Origin: Microbacteriaceae bacterium PS02344
Lineage (GTDB): Bacteria > Actinomycetota > Actinomycetes > Actinomycetales > Microbacteriaceae
Direction of reading: 5' to 3'
DNA length: 38,906 nt
Assembly: GCA_029959905.1 (NCBI GenBank)
Contig: JASCNZ010000026.1
Span: forward strand, 1-38,906
Part shown: in pieces, positions 1 through 7,493 of the stretch
Layout of the letters: each line of letters opens with the position of its first letter
Numbering within the stretch: position 1 is the stretch's first letter
The notes under the pieces: generated by a model
Seen by the model: the letters and a program-made list of their open reading frames with translations, nothing else
Told to the model about the DNA's origin: nothing
Database searches by the model: none
Made by a program: the position numbers and the translations under genes

Positions 1-16
1 CACCCCTGCCGCCGAA

Positions 17-39
17 CCCCCCCCACCCACCCCCACCCC
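17..39 (-). other. G-quadruplex-type G-run array (C-runs on the + strand)
   Basis: The plus strand carries C-runs of 8, 3, 5 and 4 separated by single A residues, so the minus strand has four G-runs with one-base loops, the canonical intramolecular G-quadruplex pattern. It lies just past the hairpin that ends the leftward sugar transporter operon, so it would be in the tail of, or just beyond, that transcript. Confidence 0.6.
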
Positions 40-46
40 ACACGTA

Positions 47-76
47 AGGCCCCCCACCGCGACCGGGGGGGGGCCT
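47..76 (-). terminator. Terminator hairpin after the sugar transporter operon
   Basis: AGGCCCCCC (47-55) pairs with GGGGGGCCT (68-76) around a 12-base loop, 18 bases past the stop of the binding-protein gene. There is no U-tract after it; a G-rich run follows on the minus strand. GC-only hairpins without U-tracts are common at actinobacterial gene ends. Confidence 0.55.
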
Positions 77-93
77 CGTCGTGGGAACTCAGA

Positions 94-1083
94 TCACTGG
101 TACAGGACCGCGGCGATCTTCTCGTCCTCGAGGTTCGACTTGTCGTACCAGTACGAACCGGTGTCGTAGAACTCGTCGACCGAGTCGCCGTTGGCGGCGT
201 CGTACGCGGCCTGCACGACCTGCGCGCCGATGCCGATCGGGTCCTGCGTGATGGCACCGGCCATGGTGCCGTCCTTGATCGCGTTGATCTGCGCGGCGCC
301 CGAGTCGAAGCCGATGATGGTCAGCTCGCCCTTCTCGAGACCCAGCTCGTTCACGGCGTTGACGACGCCGATGGCCGAGCCCTCGTTGGTGCCGTAGATG
401 CCCTTGAGGTCGGGGTGCGCGGCGATCATGGCCTTCGCGATGTCGGCCGACTTCAGGTGGTCGCCGTCGCCGTACTGGATGTCGACGATCTCGATGTCGG
501 GGTAGTCCGACTCGATCTTCTCGACGAAGCCGTCACGACGCTCGACACCGGTCGAGTTGATCTGCGAGTGGCCCACGATGGCGACCTCGCCCTCGCCGCC
601 GATCAGCTCGGCCATGTGCTCGGCGGCGAGCGCACCCGCGACCTTGCTGTCGGTCGCGGCGAGGCTCAGGCCCACGTCGCCGTCGCAGGGGGCGTCGAAG
701 TAGACGACCGGGATGTCGGCGGCCTTGGCCTTGTCGAGGTAGGGCACGCAGGCCTCGGGGTCGAGGGCGGCGTACGCGATCGCGTCGGGCGTCTTGTCGA
801 TGGCCGTCTGCAGCATCTGAAGCTGCGCGTCGACCTCGGTCTCGGCGGCGGGGCCCTCGAAGGTGATGTCGACGCCGAGCTCGGCGGCCTTCTCCTCGGC
901 ACCCTTCTTGACGGCCTGCCAGAACTGGTGCTGGAAGCCCTTCGAGACGAGTGCGATGTACATCTTGTCGCCGCTGCCCTCGCTGCCGCTGCCGGCGCTG
1001 CCGCCGTTGCTCGAGCACCCGGCGACGGTGATCGCCGCGGTGACGACCAGTGCCGCGAATGCGGCCTTCTTGCCGAACTTCAT
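94..1083 (-). CDS. Sugar ABC transporter substrate-binding lipoprotein (RbsB-like, CUT2 family)
   Basis: 329 aa. The N-terminus is a lipoprotein signal: basic MKFGKK, a hydrophobic stretch at 7-20 and lipobox VAGC with the lipidated Cys at 23, followed by a Gly/Ser-rich linker (24-38). The rest is a type I periplasmic binding fold (Peripla_BP_4) with LacI/RbsB-like motifs: the first strand around 42-47, a hinge segment FDAP near 130 and GTNEGSAIG near 230. It should capture a monosaccharide outside the membrane and deliver it to the permease and ATPase encoded upstream. It is last in the leftward operon, 142 bases after the permease gene, with SD ACGGAG just before the ATG. The sugar cannot be read from the sequence; a deoxyhexose, ribose or a ketohexose such as psicose all fit the neighbours. 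Confidence 0.9.
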   Translation of the reverse strand: MKFGKKAAFAALVVTAAITVAGCSSNGGSAGSGSEGSGDKMYIALVSKGFQHQFWQAVKKGAEEKAAELGVDITFEGPAAETEVDAQLQMLQTAIDKTPDAIAYAALDPEACVPYLDKAKAADIPVVYFDAPCDGDVGLSLAATDSKVAGALAAEHMAELIGGEGEVAIVGHSQINSTGVERRDGFVEKIESDYPDIEIVDIQYGDGDHLKSADIAKAMIAAHPDLKGIYGTNEGSAIGVVNAVNELGLEKGELTIIGFDSGAAQINAIKDGTMAGAITQDPIGIGAQVVQAAYDAANGDSVDEFYDTGSYWYDKSNLEDEKIAAVLYQ

Positions 1084-1107
1084 GGAAACTCCGTTGTTTG
1101 TGATGGG

Positions 1108-1127
1108 CGTCGGCCCAGGAGCCGACG
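1108..1127 (-). promoter_or_regulatory. Intercistronic stem-loop before the binding-protein gene
   Basis: CGTCGGC (1108-1114) and GCCGACG (1121-1127) form a perfect 7-bp stem with a 6-base loop in the 142-base gap between the permease and binding-protein genes. Such stems often stabilise the downstream mRNA so that binding protein is made in excess over membrane parts; here that role is inferred. Confidence 0.5.
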
Positions 1128-1225
1128 TGGGACTTCTTGGTGCGGTGTGCCGGTGCGGAGGGTTCCGCGGGTCATCGGCCGGGTCGCCGAATCGGGGGCG
1201 GCGGGCACGGACGCCGCCTCCGGGG

Positions 1226-2257
1226 TCAGGTGCGTGCGCGGTTGCGCAGCGAGTCGAAGAAGACGGCGATGAGGATGACGACGCCGACGACGATGTTCTG
1301 CCACTCCGACTGGATCGACATGATGCGCAGACCGTTGACGAGCACGCTCATGATGAGCGCACCGATCACGGTGCCGAGGATCGAGCCGCGCCCGCCGAGC
1401 AGCGAGGTGCCGCCGATGATGACGGCCGCGATGGCCTGCAGCTCGTAGCCCGTGCCGATCTGCGGCTGCGCCGAGTCGAGACGCGAGGCGATGATGACGC
1501 CGGCGATGCCGGTGAAGGCGCCCGCGAACATGTAGACGAAGATCGTCCAGCGGCGGGTGTTGACGCCCGAGAGGCGCGTGGCCTCCTCGTTCGAGCCGAT
1601 CGCGAAGGTGTAGCGGCCGAGGAGCGTCTTCGACAGCACCAGGTAGGCGACGACCGCGAGCACGAGCGTGATGAGCACGGCGTTGGGCAGACCGGGGATG
1701 AGCGTGCCGAGCGCGATCTGCTTGAAGTCCGGGGCGGAGCTCGAGAAGTAGATCGGCGCGACGCCCGAGATCACCAGGGCGAGGCCACCCGCGATCATCA
1801 TCATCGCGAGGGTCGCGATGAACGGGGGCAGGCGCAGGAAGGTGATGTTGAGGCCGTTAACGAGCCCCATCAGGATGCCGGTGAGGATGCCGCCGAGCAC
1901 GCCGACCACCACGGGCAGCCCCATGTTGGTGATGAACACACCCGTCATGACCGAGCAGAGCGCCATGCCGGTGCCGAGCGACAGGTCGATGCCGCCGGTG
2001 ATGATGACGAAGGTCGTTCCCAGGGCCAGGATGCCGATGACGGCCGTGGAGAGCAGGATGCCCGAGACGTTGTTCCACGTGAGGAAGTTCGGGCTGGCCA
2101 GCGAGAAGAAGATGAACAGCACGACGAGCGTGCCGAACGCCAGCGACTGCTGCACCTGACGGCGGAGGAACCCGCCGATGTCGCGCTTGTCGGTGTTCTC
2201 CGCGACGGCGGTCTGGATGATCGTCGTCGTCGACGACCCGTTCTGCGGGGTGCTCAT
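1226..2257 (-). CDS. Sugar ABC transporter permease (RbsC-like)
   Basis: 343 aa, the usual size of BPD_transp_2 (RbsC/XylH/AraH) permeases. After about 30 polar residues it is almost entirely hydrophobic with roughly 8-10 membrane segments. It shows the family's GxxTVIITGGIDLSxG-type motif (about residues 80-98) and a conserved loop with DSAQPQIGTGYELQAIAAVIIGGT-type sequence (about 265-285) in front of the last helices. It forms the membrane channel of the CUT2 importer, probably as a homodimer. Its ATG overlaps the stop of the ATPase gene by one base (TGATG), so the two are translationally coupled. Substrate not determinable. Confidence 0.92.
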   Translation of the reverse strand: MSTPQNGSSTTTIIQTAVAENTDKRDIGGFLRRQVQQSLAFGTLVVLFIFFSLASPNFLTWNNVSGILLSTAVIGILALGTTFVIITGGIDLSLGTGMALCSVMTGVFITNMGLPVVVGVLGGILTGILMGLVNGLNITFLRLPPFIATLAMMMIAGGLALVISGVAPIYFSSSAPDFKQIALGTLIPGLPNAVLITLVLAVVAYLVLSKTLLGRYTFAIGSNEEATRLSGVNTRRWTIFVYMFAGAFTGIAGVIIASRLDSAQPQIGTGYELQAIAAVIIGGTSLLGGRGSILGTVIGALIMSVLVNGLRIMSIQSEWQNIVVGVVILIAVFFDSLRNRART

Positions 2258-3768
2258 CAGTCTTCCTCCCCATGGGCTGCGAGTTGCATGATCTTCTCCT
2301 GGCTGGCTTCCTCGTTGCGCAGCGTCCCGGTGATCCGGCCGTTCGCGAACACGGCGATGCGGTTCGCGACGCGGAGGATCTCGGGCAGCTCCGACGAGAT
2401 GACGATGATGGACTTGCCTGCATCAGCGAGCTGCTGCATGAGGCGGTAGATCTCCTCCTTGGCTCCGACGTCGATGCCTCGGGTGGGCTCGTCGAAGATG
2501 AGGATGTCGCAGTCGCGCATCAGCCACCGGGCGATGACGACCTTCTGCTGGTTGCCGCCCGAGAGCAGCTTGACGACCTGGTTCACCGAGGGCGTCTTCA
2601 CCCGCAGCTGCTGGACGTACTCCTTTGTGCGGTTCTTGGCCTTGCCGTCGCCCATCCAGCCGATGCCGTTGGCGTACGACCCGAGCGATGCGAGCACGGT
2701 GTTGAACGTGACGTCCTGCTCGAGCATGAGGCCGAGCAGCTTGCGGTCCTCCGAGAGGTAGCCGACGCCGTGCTTCACGGCATCCGCCGGCTGCGAGATG
2801 CGAGCCGAGCGTCCGCCGATGGTGATGGTGCCGCCGTCGCTGGGGTCGGCGCCGATGATCGCACGCGCGGTCTCGGTGCGGCCGGCGCCCATGAGCCCGG
2901 CGAAGCCGAGGATCTCGCCCTTGTGCAGCTGGAACGAGACGTCCTTGAGCAGGCTCTTGGTCGACAGGTCCTGCACGTCGAGCACCACCGGGTCGTTCAG
3001 GTGCTCGCGCGCCGTGGGGCGGGTGCCCTCGTCGATCGGGCGCCCGACCATCATCTCGATGATGCGGGGGATGCTGACCTCGGACTTCTCCAGTGATCCG
3101 ATGTATGCACCGTCCCGGAGCACGGTGACGCGGTCGGCGAGGCGGCGCAGCTCGTCCATGCGGTGCGAGATGTAGACGATGCCGGTGCCCGACGCCTTGA
3201 GCTGCTCGATCAGTACGAACAGCGTCTCGACCTCGGAGTCGGTGAGGGCCGAAGTGGGCTCGTCCATGATGAGCACCTTCGCGTTGAACGACAGGGCCTT
3301 CGCGATCTCGACCATCTGCTGCTCGGCGACCGTGAGCTCGCCCACGCGCTGGCGCGGGTCGAGGTGGATGCCGAGGCGCCGCAGCAGTTCGGCGGTCTGG
3401 ACGTTGAGTCGCCGCTCCGACAGGAACGGGCCGACCTTCGGCTCACGGCCCACGAAGATGTTCTGCGCGACCGTGAGGTCGGGCATGAGGTTGAGCTCTT
3501 GGTGGATGATCGTGATGCCGAGCTCCTGCGCCTGCAGCGGGCTGGTCAGCTCGACCTCCCTCCCCTCGAACGAGATCGTTCCCTCGTCCTTCGTGTAGAT
3601 CCCCGAGAGGATCTTCATGAGGGTCGACTTGCCGGCACCGTTCTCGCCGACGAGCACGAGGACCTCGCCGGCGCGCACCTCGAGGTGCACATCCTTGAGG
3701 GCCTGGACACCGGGGAATCCCTTGCTGATGCCCTCCACTTTGAGGATGGGATCACTCACGTGCCTCAC
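2257..3768 (-). CDS. Sugar ABC transporter ATP-binding protein, two ATPase domains (RbsA/MglA-like)
   Basis: 503 aa, the normal length for the double-domain ATPases of CUT2 sugar importers. Domain 1 has Walker A GENGAGKST (41-49), a signature-like LTVAEQQ (about 145-151) and Walker B VLIMDEPTSAL (about 165-175). Domain 2 has the typical degenerate Walker A GLMGAGRTE (near 290), a canonical signature LSGGNQQ (about 405-411) and Walker B ILIFDEPTRGID (about 425-436). The asymmetry, with only site 1 carrying a full Walker A, is a family hallmark. The start is taken at GTG 3768, about five bases after an AAGGA element; a second GTG at 3759 is possible. It is the first gene of the transporter operon, with a candidate promoter at 3830-3858. 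Confidence 0.92.
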   Translation of the reverse strand: MRHVSDPILKVEGISKGFPGVQALKDVHLEVRAGEVLVLVGENGAGKSTLMKILSGIYTKDEGTISFEGREVELTSPLQAQELGITIIHQELNLMPDLTVAQNIFVGREPKVGPFLSERRLNVQTAELLRRLGIHLDPRQRVGELTVAEQQMVEIAKALSFNAKVLIMDEPTSALTDSEVETLFVLIEQLKASGTGIVYISHRMDELRRLADRVTVLRDGAYIGSLEKSEVSIPRIIEMMVGRPIDEGTRPTAREHLNDPVVLDVQDLSTKSLLKDVSFQLHKGEILGFAGLMGAGRTETARAIIGADPSDGGTITIGGRSARISQPADAVKHGVGYLSEDRKLLGLMLEQDVTFNTVLASLGSYANGIGWMGDGKAKNRTKEYVQQLRVKTPSVNQVVKLLSGGNQQKVVIARWLMRDCDILIFDEPTRGIDVGAKEEIYRLMQQLADAGKSIIVISSELPEILRVANRIAVFANGRITGTLRNEEASQEKIMQLAAHGEED

Positions 3769-3829
3769 CTGCTTCCTTGAAGGTCTTGAATCCTGCTGCG
3801 TTCACCGCGAGGGGTGAAACATCGGATCA

Positions 3830-3858
3830 ATTGTGTCTCGCCACGGTCTCCCGCGCAA
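3830..3858 (-). promoter_or_regulatory. Candidate promoter of the sugar transporter operon
   Basis: On the minus strand TTGCGC (3858-3853) and CACAAT (3835-3830) are 17 bp apart, each 4/6 to the sigma-70-like consensus. Transcription would start near 3823, about 55 bases before the ATPase GTG. TGATCcGATGT at 3829-3819, over the start site, resembles half of the CATCSGATG palindrome of the fucose genes. Confidence 0.45.
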
Positions 3859-3860
3859 GT

Positions 3861-3880
3861 TGTATCTAAATGTATCTAAG
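3861..3880 (-). repeat. 10-bp tandem repeat upstream of the transporter promoter
   Basis: The minus strand reads CTTAGATACA then TTTAGATACA, two 10-bp units with one difference, exactly one helical turn apart and ending two bases from the -35 box. It is a clear A/T-rich island in GC-rich DNA. An activator or ROK-type regulator site is a reasonable guess. Confidence 0.55.
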
Positions 3881-3956
3881 GAGGCCGGTTCGCGGAAGAC
3901 CTGTAATAACATCTTGGTCACGGCTGGCCGCCGCATCCGCTCCTCGGCCATGCAGC

Positions 3957-4826
3957 TCAGTGCAGCCGGATGCTGTCGACCGCGATGAGCGTGTCGCGGA
4001 TGAACGCGTTCGCGTGGGCTCCGAGCTCGGCGTTGTCGGTCCACAGGTTGCGCCAGATGCCGAGCATGCGACTGAGGTCGGGCGCGACCACCGCAGACGA
4101 GAACGACTCGAACACGATCGGACCGTCGTAGTCGATGCGTCCGAGCGCCTTGAAGAACGTGTCGAAGTCGACAGAGCCCGTGCCGAGGTACCCGCGGTGG
4201 CTTTCGCCGATGTGCACGTACTGCAGCTGCGGCGCCGCGTCGAGCACCGGCGCGAACATATCCGACTCCTCGATGTTCATGTGGTACGTGTCGAGGTGGA
4301 TGCCGAGGTTCGGGCGATCGATGCGGCCGACGAAGTCGATCGCCTGGCGCGCAGTGTTCAGCACGTTGGTCTCGTAGCGGTTGACGACCTCGAGGGCGAC
4401 CTGCACGCCGCGCTCCGCAGCATGGTCGGCGACCTTGGCGATCACACGTCGGCTGCTCTCGAGCCCCTCCGGCGCGACCGGCTCCATGTACTTCTTCATG
4501 GCGCTGTAGATGACGCCGCAGAAGTGCGTGCCGCCGAGGTCGGCGAGCACATCGACGGCCTGCAGCAGGAGCGCTTCGCCGGCCGCGACGATCGCGGGGT
4601 CGGAGCTGGTGACGTCGGTCGCCTCCGAGAGTCCGAGCGAGGCGCTCACGGCGAGGTCGTGCTCCTCGAGCGCATCCTTCGCGGCCGCCACGTCGAAGGC
4701 GAACGGGTCCATGAGGGGGAACTCGATCAGGTCGAACCCGGCCTCTTTGGTCTTCTCGACCGCCAGGCGGATGCCGTCGGCGTCGAAGTTCCCGGTCCAG
4801 ACCAGTCCGTGGCATCCGATGTTCAT
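3957..4826 (-). CDS. Ketose 3-epimerase of the D-tagatose/D-psicose (L-ribulose) 3-epimerase family
   Basis: 289 aa TIM barrel (AP-endonuclease 2 superfamily). The metal ligands are plain: Glu146 in VALEVVNRYETN, Asp179 in IHLDTYHMNIEE, His205 in YVHIGESHRGYLGTG and Glu240 in VFESFS. All four sit exactly four positions before Glu150/Asp183/His209/Glu244 of the Agrobacterium D-psicose 3-epimerase (numbers from memory), so the start at 4826 and the family are well supported. Such enzymes invert C3 of free ketoses (fructose/psicose, tagatose/sorbose, ribulose/xylulose). It is on the same strand as the sugar transporter, 188 bases upstream of it, with its own promoter and operator facing a LacI gene. 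This suggests intake and C3-epimerisation of a rare ketose, though L-ribulose or fuculose-type sugars are possible. Confidence 0.85.
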   Translation of the reverse strand: MNIGCHGLVWTGNFDADGIRLAVEKTKEAGFDLIEFPLMDPFAFDVAAAKDALEEHDLAVSASLGLSEATDVTSSDPAIVAAGEALLLQAVDVLADLGGTHFCGVIYSAMKKYMEPVAPEGLESSRRVIAKVADHAAERGVQVALEVVNRYETNVLNTARQAIDFVGRIDRPNLGIHLDTYHMNIEESDMFAPVLDAAPQLQYVHIGESHRGYLGTGSVDFDTFFKALGRIDYDGPIVFESFSSAVVAPDLSRMLGIWRNLWTDNAELGAHANAFIRDTLIAVDSIRLH

Positions 4827-4867
4827 GGGGCCCTTCGGAGGCGGGTGTGCGGCACCATCGCCTCGTA

Positions 4868-4889
4868 CGAGTTGGCACGTTCCAACTCG
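4868..4889. promoter_or_regulatory. LacI-type operator 1
   Basis: A 22-bp inverted repeat, CGAGTTGG at 4868-4875 and CCAACTCG at 4882-4889 around a centre cACGTt; only one pair of positions is unmatched. The core has the form TTGGnACGTnCCAA, typical of LacI-family operators. It lies just downstream of the predicted start of epimerase transcription, where a bound repressor would block elongation. Confidence 0.72.
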
Positions 4890-4900
4890 GTGTGCAGGTC

Positions 4901-4930
4901 ACGCTATGCGGCGCCGGGATCCGCTGTCAA
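4901..4930 (-). promoter_or_regulatory. Promoter of the epimerase gene
   Basis: On the minus strand a perfect TTGACA (4930-4925) is followed after 18 bp by TAGCGT (4906-4901). Start of transcription is expected near 4894, giving a leader of about 70 bases that contains operator 1. Confidence 0.55.
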
Positions 4931-4938
4931 GAAGATTC

Positions 4939-4967
4939 TTGTAACGTGCCAATAACGTCGCTACGCT
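4939..4967 (+). promoter_or_regulatory. Promoter of the lacI-type gene with operator 2
   Basis: TTGTAA (4939-4944) and TACGCT (4962-4967) are 17 bp apart. The sequence TTGTAACGTGCCAA (4939-4952) matches the palindrome TTGGnACGTnCCAA of operator 1 at all but one position and covers the -35 box, which predicts autorepression. The two operator centres are 67 bp apart. Confidence 0.6.
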
Positions 4968-5040
4968 GAGGCCGATCGTTCGGGCGCGTTGCCCGCACCG
5001 GCGCCGCGCCGGCCGCCATCCAGCCATCCAGGGAGCACCG

Positions 5041-6042
5041 ATGCCCGCGAGCGTCAAAGACGTCGCCGCACTCGCCGGAGTCTCGTCGTCGACGGTCTCG
5101 AATTACCTCAACCATCCGCACGTGCTCGGCGCGTCGAGTCGGGAACGGGTGCGCGCCGCGATCGCCGAGCTCGGCTACGTGCCCAACGAGTCGGCGCGGC
5201 AGCTGCGCGCCGGGGCCAGCAAGGCGCTCGCACTGATCCTGCTCGACGCCTGGTTGCCGTACTTCCATGAGCTCTCACGCGGAGTCGAAGACGTCGCGCG
5301 CGAGGGCGGCTGGTCGCTGTTCTTCAGCAACAGCAACCGCGACCGTGCGCAGGAACGCCGCAATCTCGACATGTTCGAGGCCCACCGGGTGCAGGGCATC
5401 ATCATCTACCCGCTCGACGACGTGGTGCCCCGGCTCGAGACGCTCGCCGAACGCGGCATCCGCTCGGTCGTCGTCGGCCCGATCCGCCCCTCGCGCTCCG
5501 TCGCCTCGGTGCTGTTCGACGACACGGGCGGGGGGCGCCTCGCCGGAGAGCATCTGGTCGACCTCGGTCGCCGCCGCATCCTCTTCCTCGGCACTCCGAC
5601 GGTCAGCCAGTCGAACGACCGTCTGGCCGGCCTGCGGGAGGCCGTCGCCGGCACCGGGGCGACGGTCGAGGTGCAGGAGGTCGCGCACCTGATGACCGAC
5701 GACGGCATGGAGGCGGGCGAACGCCTCGTGGCCCTCCCGCCCGACGAGCGCCCCGACGCGATCTTCGCCGCGAACGACATGGTGGCGCTCGGCGTGCTGA
5801 CCGTGCTGCTGCGCCACGGCGTCCGCGTGCCCGAGGACATCGCGATCGTCGGCTTCGACGACGTCGACCAGGCGCACCAAGGAGTGGTGCCGCTCACGAG
5901 CATCCGTCAGCCCGGGTACGAGATCGGCCGCGCCGCCGGGGCTGTACTGCTGCAGCAGCTCGCCGACCCGACCGCTCCCCCGCCCGCGATGACTCCGTTC
6001 GCCGCCGAACTCGTCGTGCGCGAGTCGACCGCCGGCCGCTGA
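5041..6042 (+). CDS. LacI-family transcriptional regulator
   Basis: 333 aa. Residues about 4-55 form the LacI helix-turn-helix and hinge: VKDVAALAGVSSSTVSNYLN, then ERVRAAIAELGYVPNESAR. The rest is a periplasmic-binding-like sensor domain (from about residue 62) ending with the typical GFDDVDQA segment and SIRQPGYEIG near the C-terminus. It should bind TTGGnACGTnCCAA palindromes, two of which occupy the divergent promoter region shared with the epimerase gene, and let go when its sugar binds. The most likely targets are itself and the epimerase gene; no such site is seen at the transporter promoter. It converges on the fucose mutarotase gene with only 37 bases between them. Confidence 0.92.
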   Translation: MPASVKDVAALAGVSSSTVSNYLNHPHVLGASSRERVRAAIAELGYVPNESARQLRAGASKALALILLDAWLPYFHELSRGVEDVAREGGWSLFFSNSNRDRAQERRNLDMFEAHRVQGIIIYPLDDVVPRLETLAERGIRSVVVGPIRPSRSVASVLFDDTGGGRLAGEHLVDLGRRRILFLGTPTVSQSNDRLAGLREAVAGTGATVEVQEVAHLMTDDGMEAGERLVALPPDERPDAIFAANDMVALGVLTVLLRHGVRVPEDIAIVGFDDVDQAHQGVVPLTSIRQPGYEIGRAAGAVLLQQLADPTAPPPAMTPFAAELVVRESTAGR

Positions 6043-6079
6043 CCCGGTCGCGTCCAGGCGCCGTCCCGCCCCCGCCCCG

Positions 6080-6499
6080 TCAGGCGGCGGGGTGCCCCAC
6101 GACGCCCTTGCGCAGAAGCGCGTTGCCGTACTTGCGGGTCTCGCCGGTGCGCACCATCAGGTACGCCCCCTTCGCCACCTCGTAGTAGTCGAACCGCTCG
6201 ACGAAGCGCGTCGTCTCGAGCGCCGTGCCGGACGCCGCCATGAGCTCGTGCTGCACGTCGAGCACCTCCCCGTCGGCCGATTCCATGAGGTCGAGGCCGG
6301 GGGCGTCGTCGAGGGGCAGCACGGTGCGGATCGCCGCGACGACCTCCGGGGTCGTCGTGCCCGGCAGATCGACGACGCGCGCGCCCAGCGCCCACGCCGG
6401 GAAGTGCGCGTCGGCGACGACGACGGAGTCGGAATGCCCCATGCGGTCGAGGTGCAGCAGCAGCTCGCCGGTGAGCAGGGGGTGGATGCCTTCGAGCAA
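6080..6499 (-). CDS. fucU: L-fucose mutarotase-like protein (RbsD/FucU family)
   Basis: 139 aa when started at TTG 6499. This start has GAGGAG six bases upstream and lies 16 bases after the stop of the dehydrogenase gene; the longer reading upstream is out of family. The protein begins LEGIHPLLTGELLLHLDRMGHSD and continues VVVADAHFPA, the FucU hallmark, with the catalytic His at 22 and Asp at 30. It interconverts sugar anomers, supplying the form used by the sugar dehydrogenase. It is the last gene of the leftward fucD - dehydrogenase - fucU operon. RbsD is the only close alternative; the sequence and context favour FucU. Confidence 0.85.
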   Translation of the reverse strand: MLEGIHPLLTGELLLHLDRMGHSDSVVVADAHFPAWALGARVVDLPGTTTPEVVAAIRTVLPLDDAPGLDLMESADGEVLDVQHELMAASGTALETTRFVERFDYYEVAKGAYLMVRTGETRKYGNALLRKGVVGHPAA

Positions 6500-6515
6500 C
6501 GGATGCTCCTCTCGA

Positions 6516-7493
6516 TCAGTCGTCGGCGCCGGGGATGAGCCCCTGCGCGGCGAGGTCGTGCCAGAGCGCGTCGGGGATGTCGAGCGCGGCGTACTCCGCA
6601 TTCTGCCGGAGCTGCGCGGGGCGGCTGCCGCCGACGACCACCGACCTCACTTCGCCCGCCTGCAGCGGGAACCGGATCGCCGCGGCGGGCAGCGGCACGT
6701 CGTGGTCGGCGCACACGGCGGCGATGCGCACGAGACGGTCCCACAGCTCGTCGGGCAGCTGGCCGTATTCGTACCGGCCGTCGCGGCGGGGTTCGCTGGC
6801 CGCCAACAAGCCGGAGTTGAACACCGACGCCGCGACGATCCCCGTGCCGTTCTCGCGGCACGCCGGCAGCACGTCGGCCGCGGCCGGCTGCTCGAGCAGC
6901 GTGTAGCGACCGGCGACCATGATGAGGTCGAGGTCGGCCGACCGCACGGCGGTGGCGAGAGCCTCCGACACCATCGATCCGATGCCGATGGCGGTCACCT
7001 CGCCGTCGGCCCGCAGCTGCTGCATCGCCGGGAAGCCCTCGGCGAGCGCGAGGTCGAGGTCGTGCCGCTCGGGGTCGTGCAGGTAGAGCAGGTCGATGCG
7101 CTCGATGCCGAGCCGTTCGCGCGACTCGTCGAGGCTGGTGCGGATGCCGTCGGCCGAGAAGTCCCACACGCGCTGCAGGTCGTCGGGCACGTGGAAGTCG
7201 TTGGCGGTGTCGAGTCCGCCCGCGTACCGCGGGTTGGGGCGCAGCAGCCGTCCGACCTTGGTGGAGAGCACGTACTCGTCGCGCGGCTTGGTCTGCAGGA
7301 ACGCCCCGAGGCGTCGCTCCGACAGGCCGAGACCGTAGTGCGGCGCGGTGTCGTAGTAGCGGATGCCGCTCTCCCACGCCGCGTCGAGCACCGCCCAGGC
7401 GTCGTCGTCGCTCAGTTCGCGGAACAGGTTGCCGACGTTCGCGGCACCGTAGCCGAGGGCCGGAAGGGCGAGGGCGGGCTCACGCGACGACAT
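6516..7493 (-). CDS. Aldo/keto reductase, probable L-fucose (D-threo-aldose) 1-dehydrogenase
   Basis: 325 aa (beta/alpha)8 aldo-keto reductase. The catalytic tetrad is visible: Asp48 and Tyr53 in [18 protein letters not shown], Lys79 in [10 protein letters not shown] and His139 in [20 protein letters not shown] and the RPNPRY...NDFHVPDD region are typical of the fucose/galactose dehydrogenase branch (also annotated as pyridoxal 4-dehydrogenase). The predicted reaction is NAD(P)+-dependent oxidation of L-fucose at C1 to L-fucono-lactone. The gene start overlaps the end of the fuconate dehydratase gene by 14 bases, which ties it to this pathway. Related sugars such as L-galactose or D-arabinose are plausible substrates. 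Confidence 0.82.
   Translation of the reverse strand: MSSREPALALPALGYGAANVGNLFRELSDDDAWAVLDAAWESGIRYYDTAPHYGLGLSERRLGAFLQTKPRDEYVLSTKVGRLLRPNPRYAGGLDTANDFHVPDDLQRVWDFSADGIRTSLDESRERLGIERIDLLYLHDPERHDLDLALAEGFPAMQQLRADGEVTAIGIGSMVSEALATAVRSADLDLIMVAGRYTLLEQPAAADVLPACRENGTGIVAASVFNSGLLAASEPRRDGRYEYGQLPDELWDRLVRIAAVCADHDVPLPAAAIRFPLQAGEVRSVVVGGSRPAQLRQNAEYAALDIPDALWHDLAAQGLIPGADD

Noticed and set aside
863..2449. Long open frame opposite the transporter genes (528 codons)
   Set aside because: Composition is low-complexity Arg/Asp/Glu/Gly, typical of antisense frames in GC-rich genes, and the minus strand encodes clear transporter proteins.
4812..4820. CATCCGATG at the start of the epimerase gene
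   Set aside because: It encodes conserved N-terminal residues and CATCCG is a frequent word here; without the ACATC/GATGT extension on both sides I do not call it an operator.
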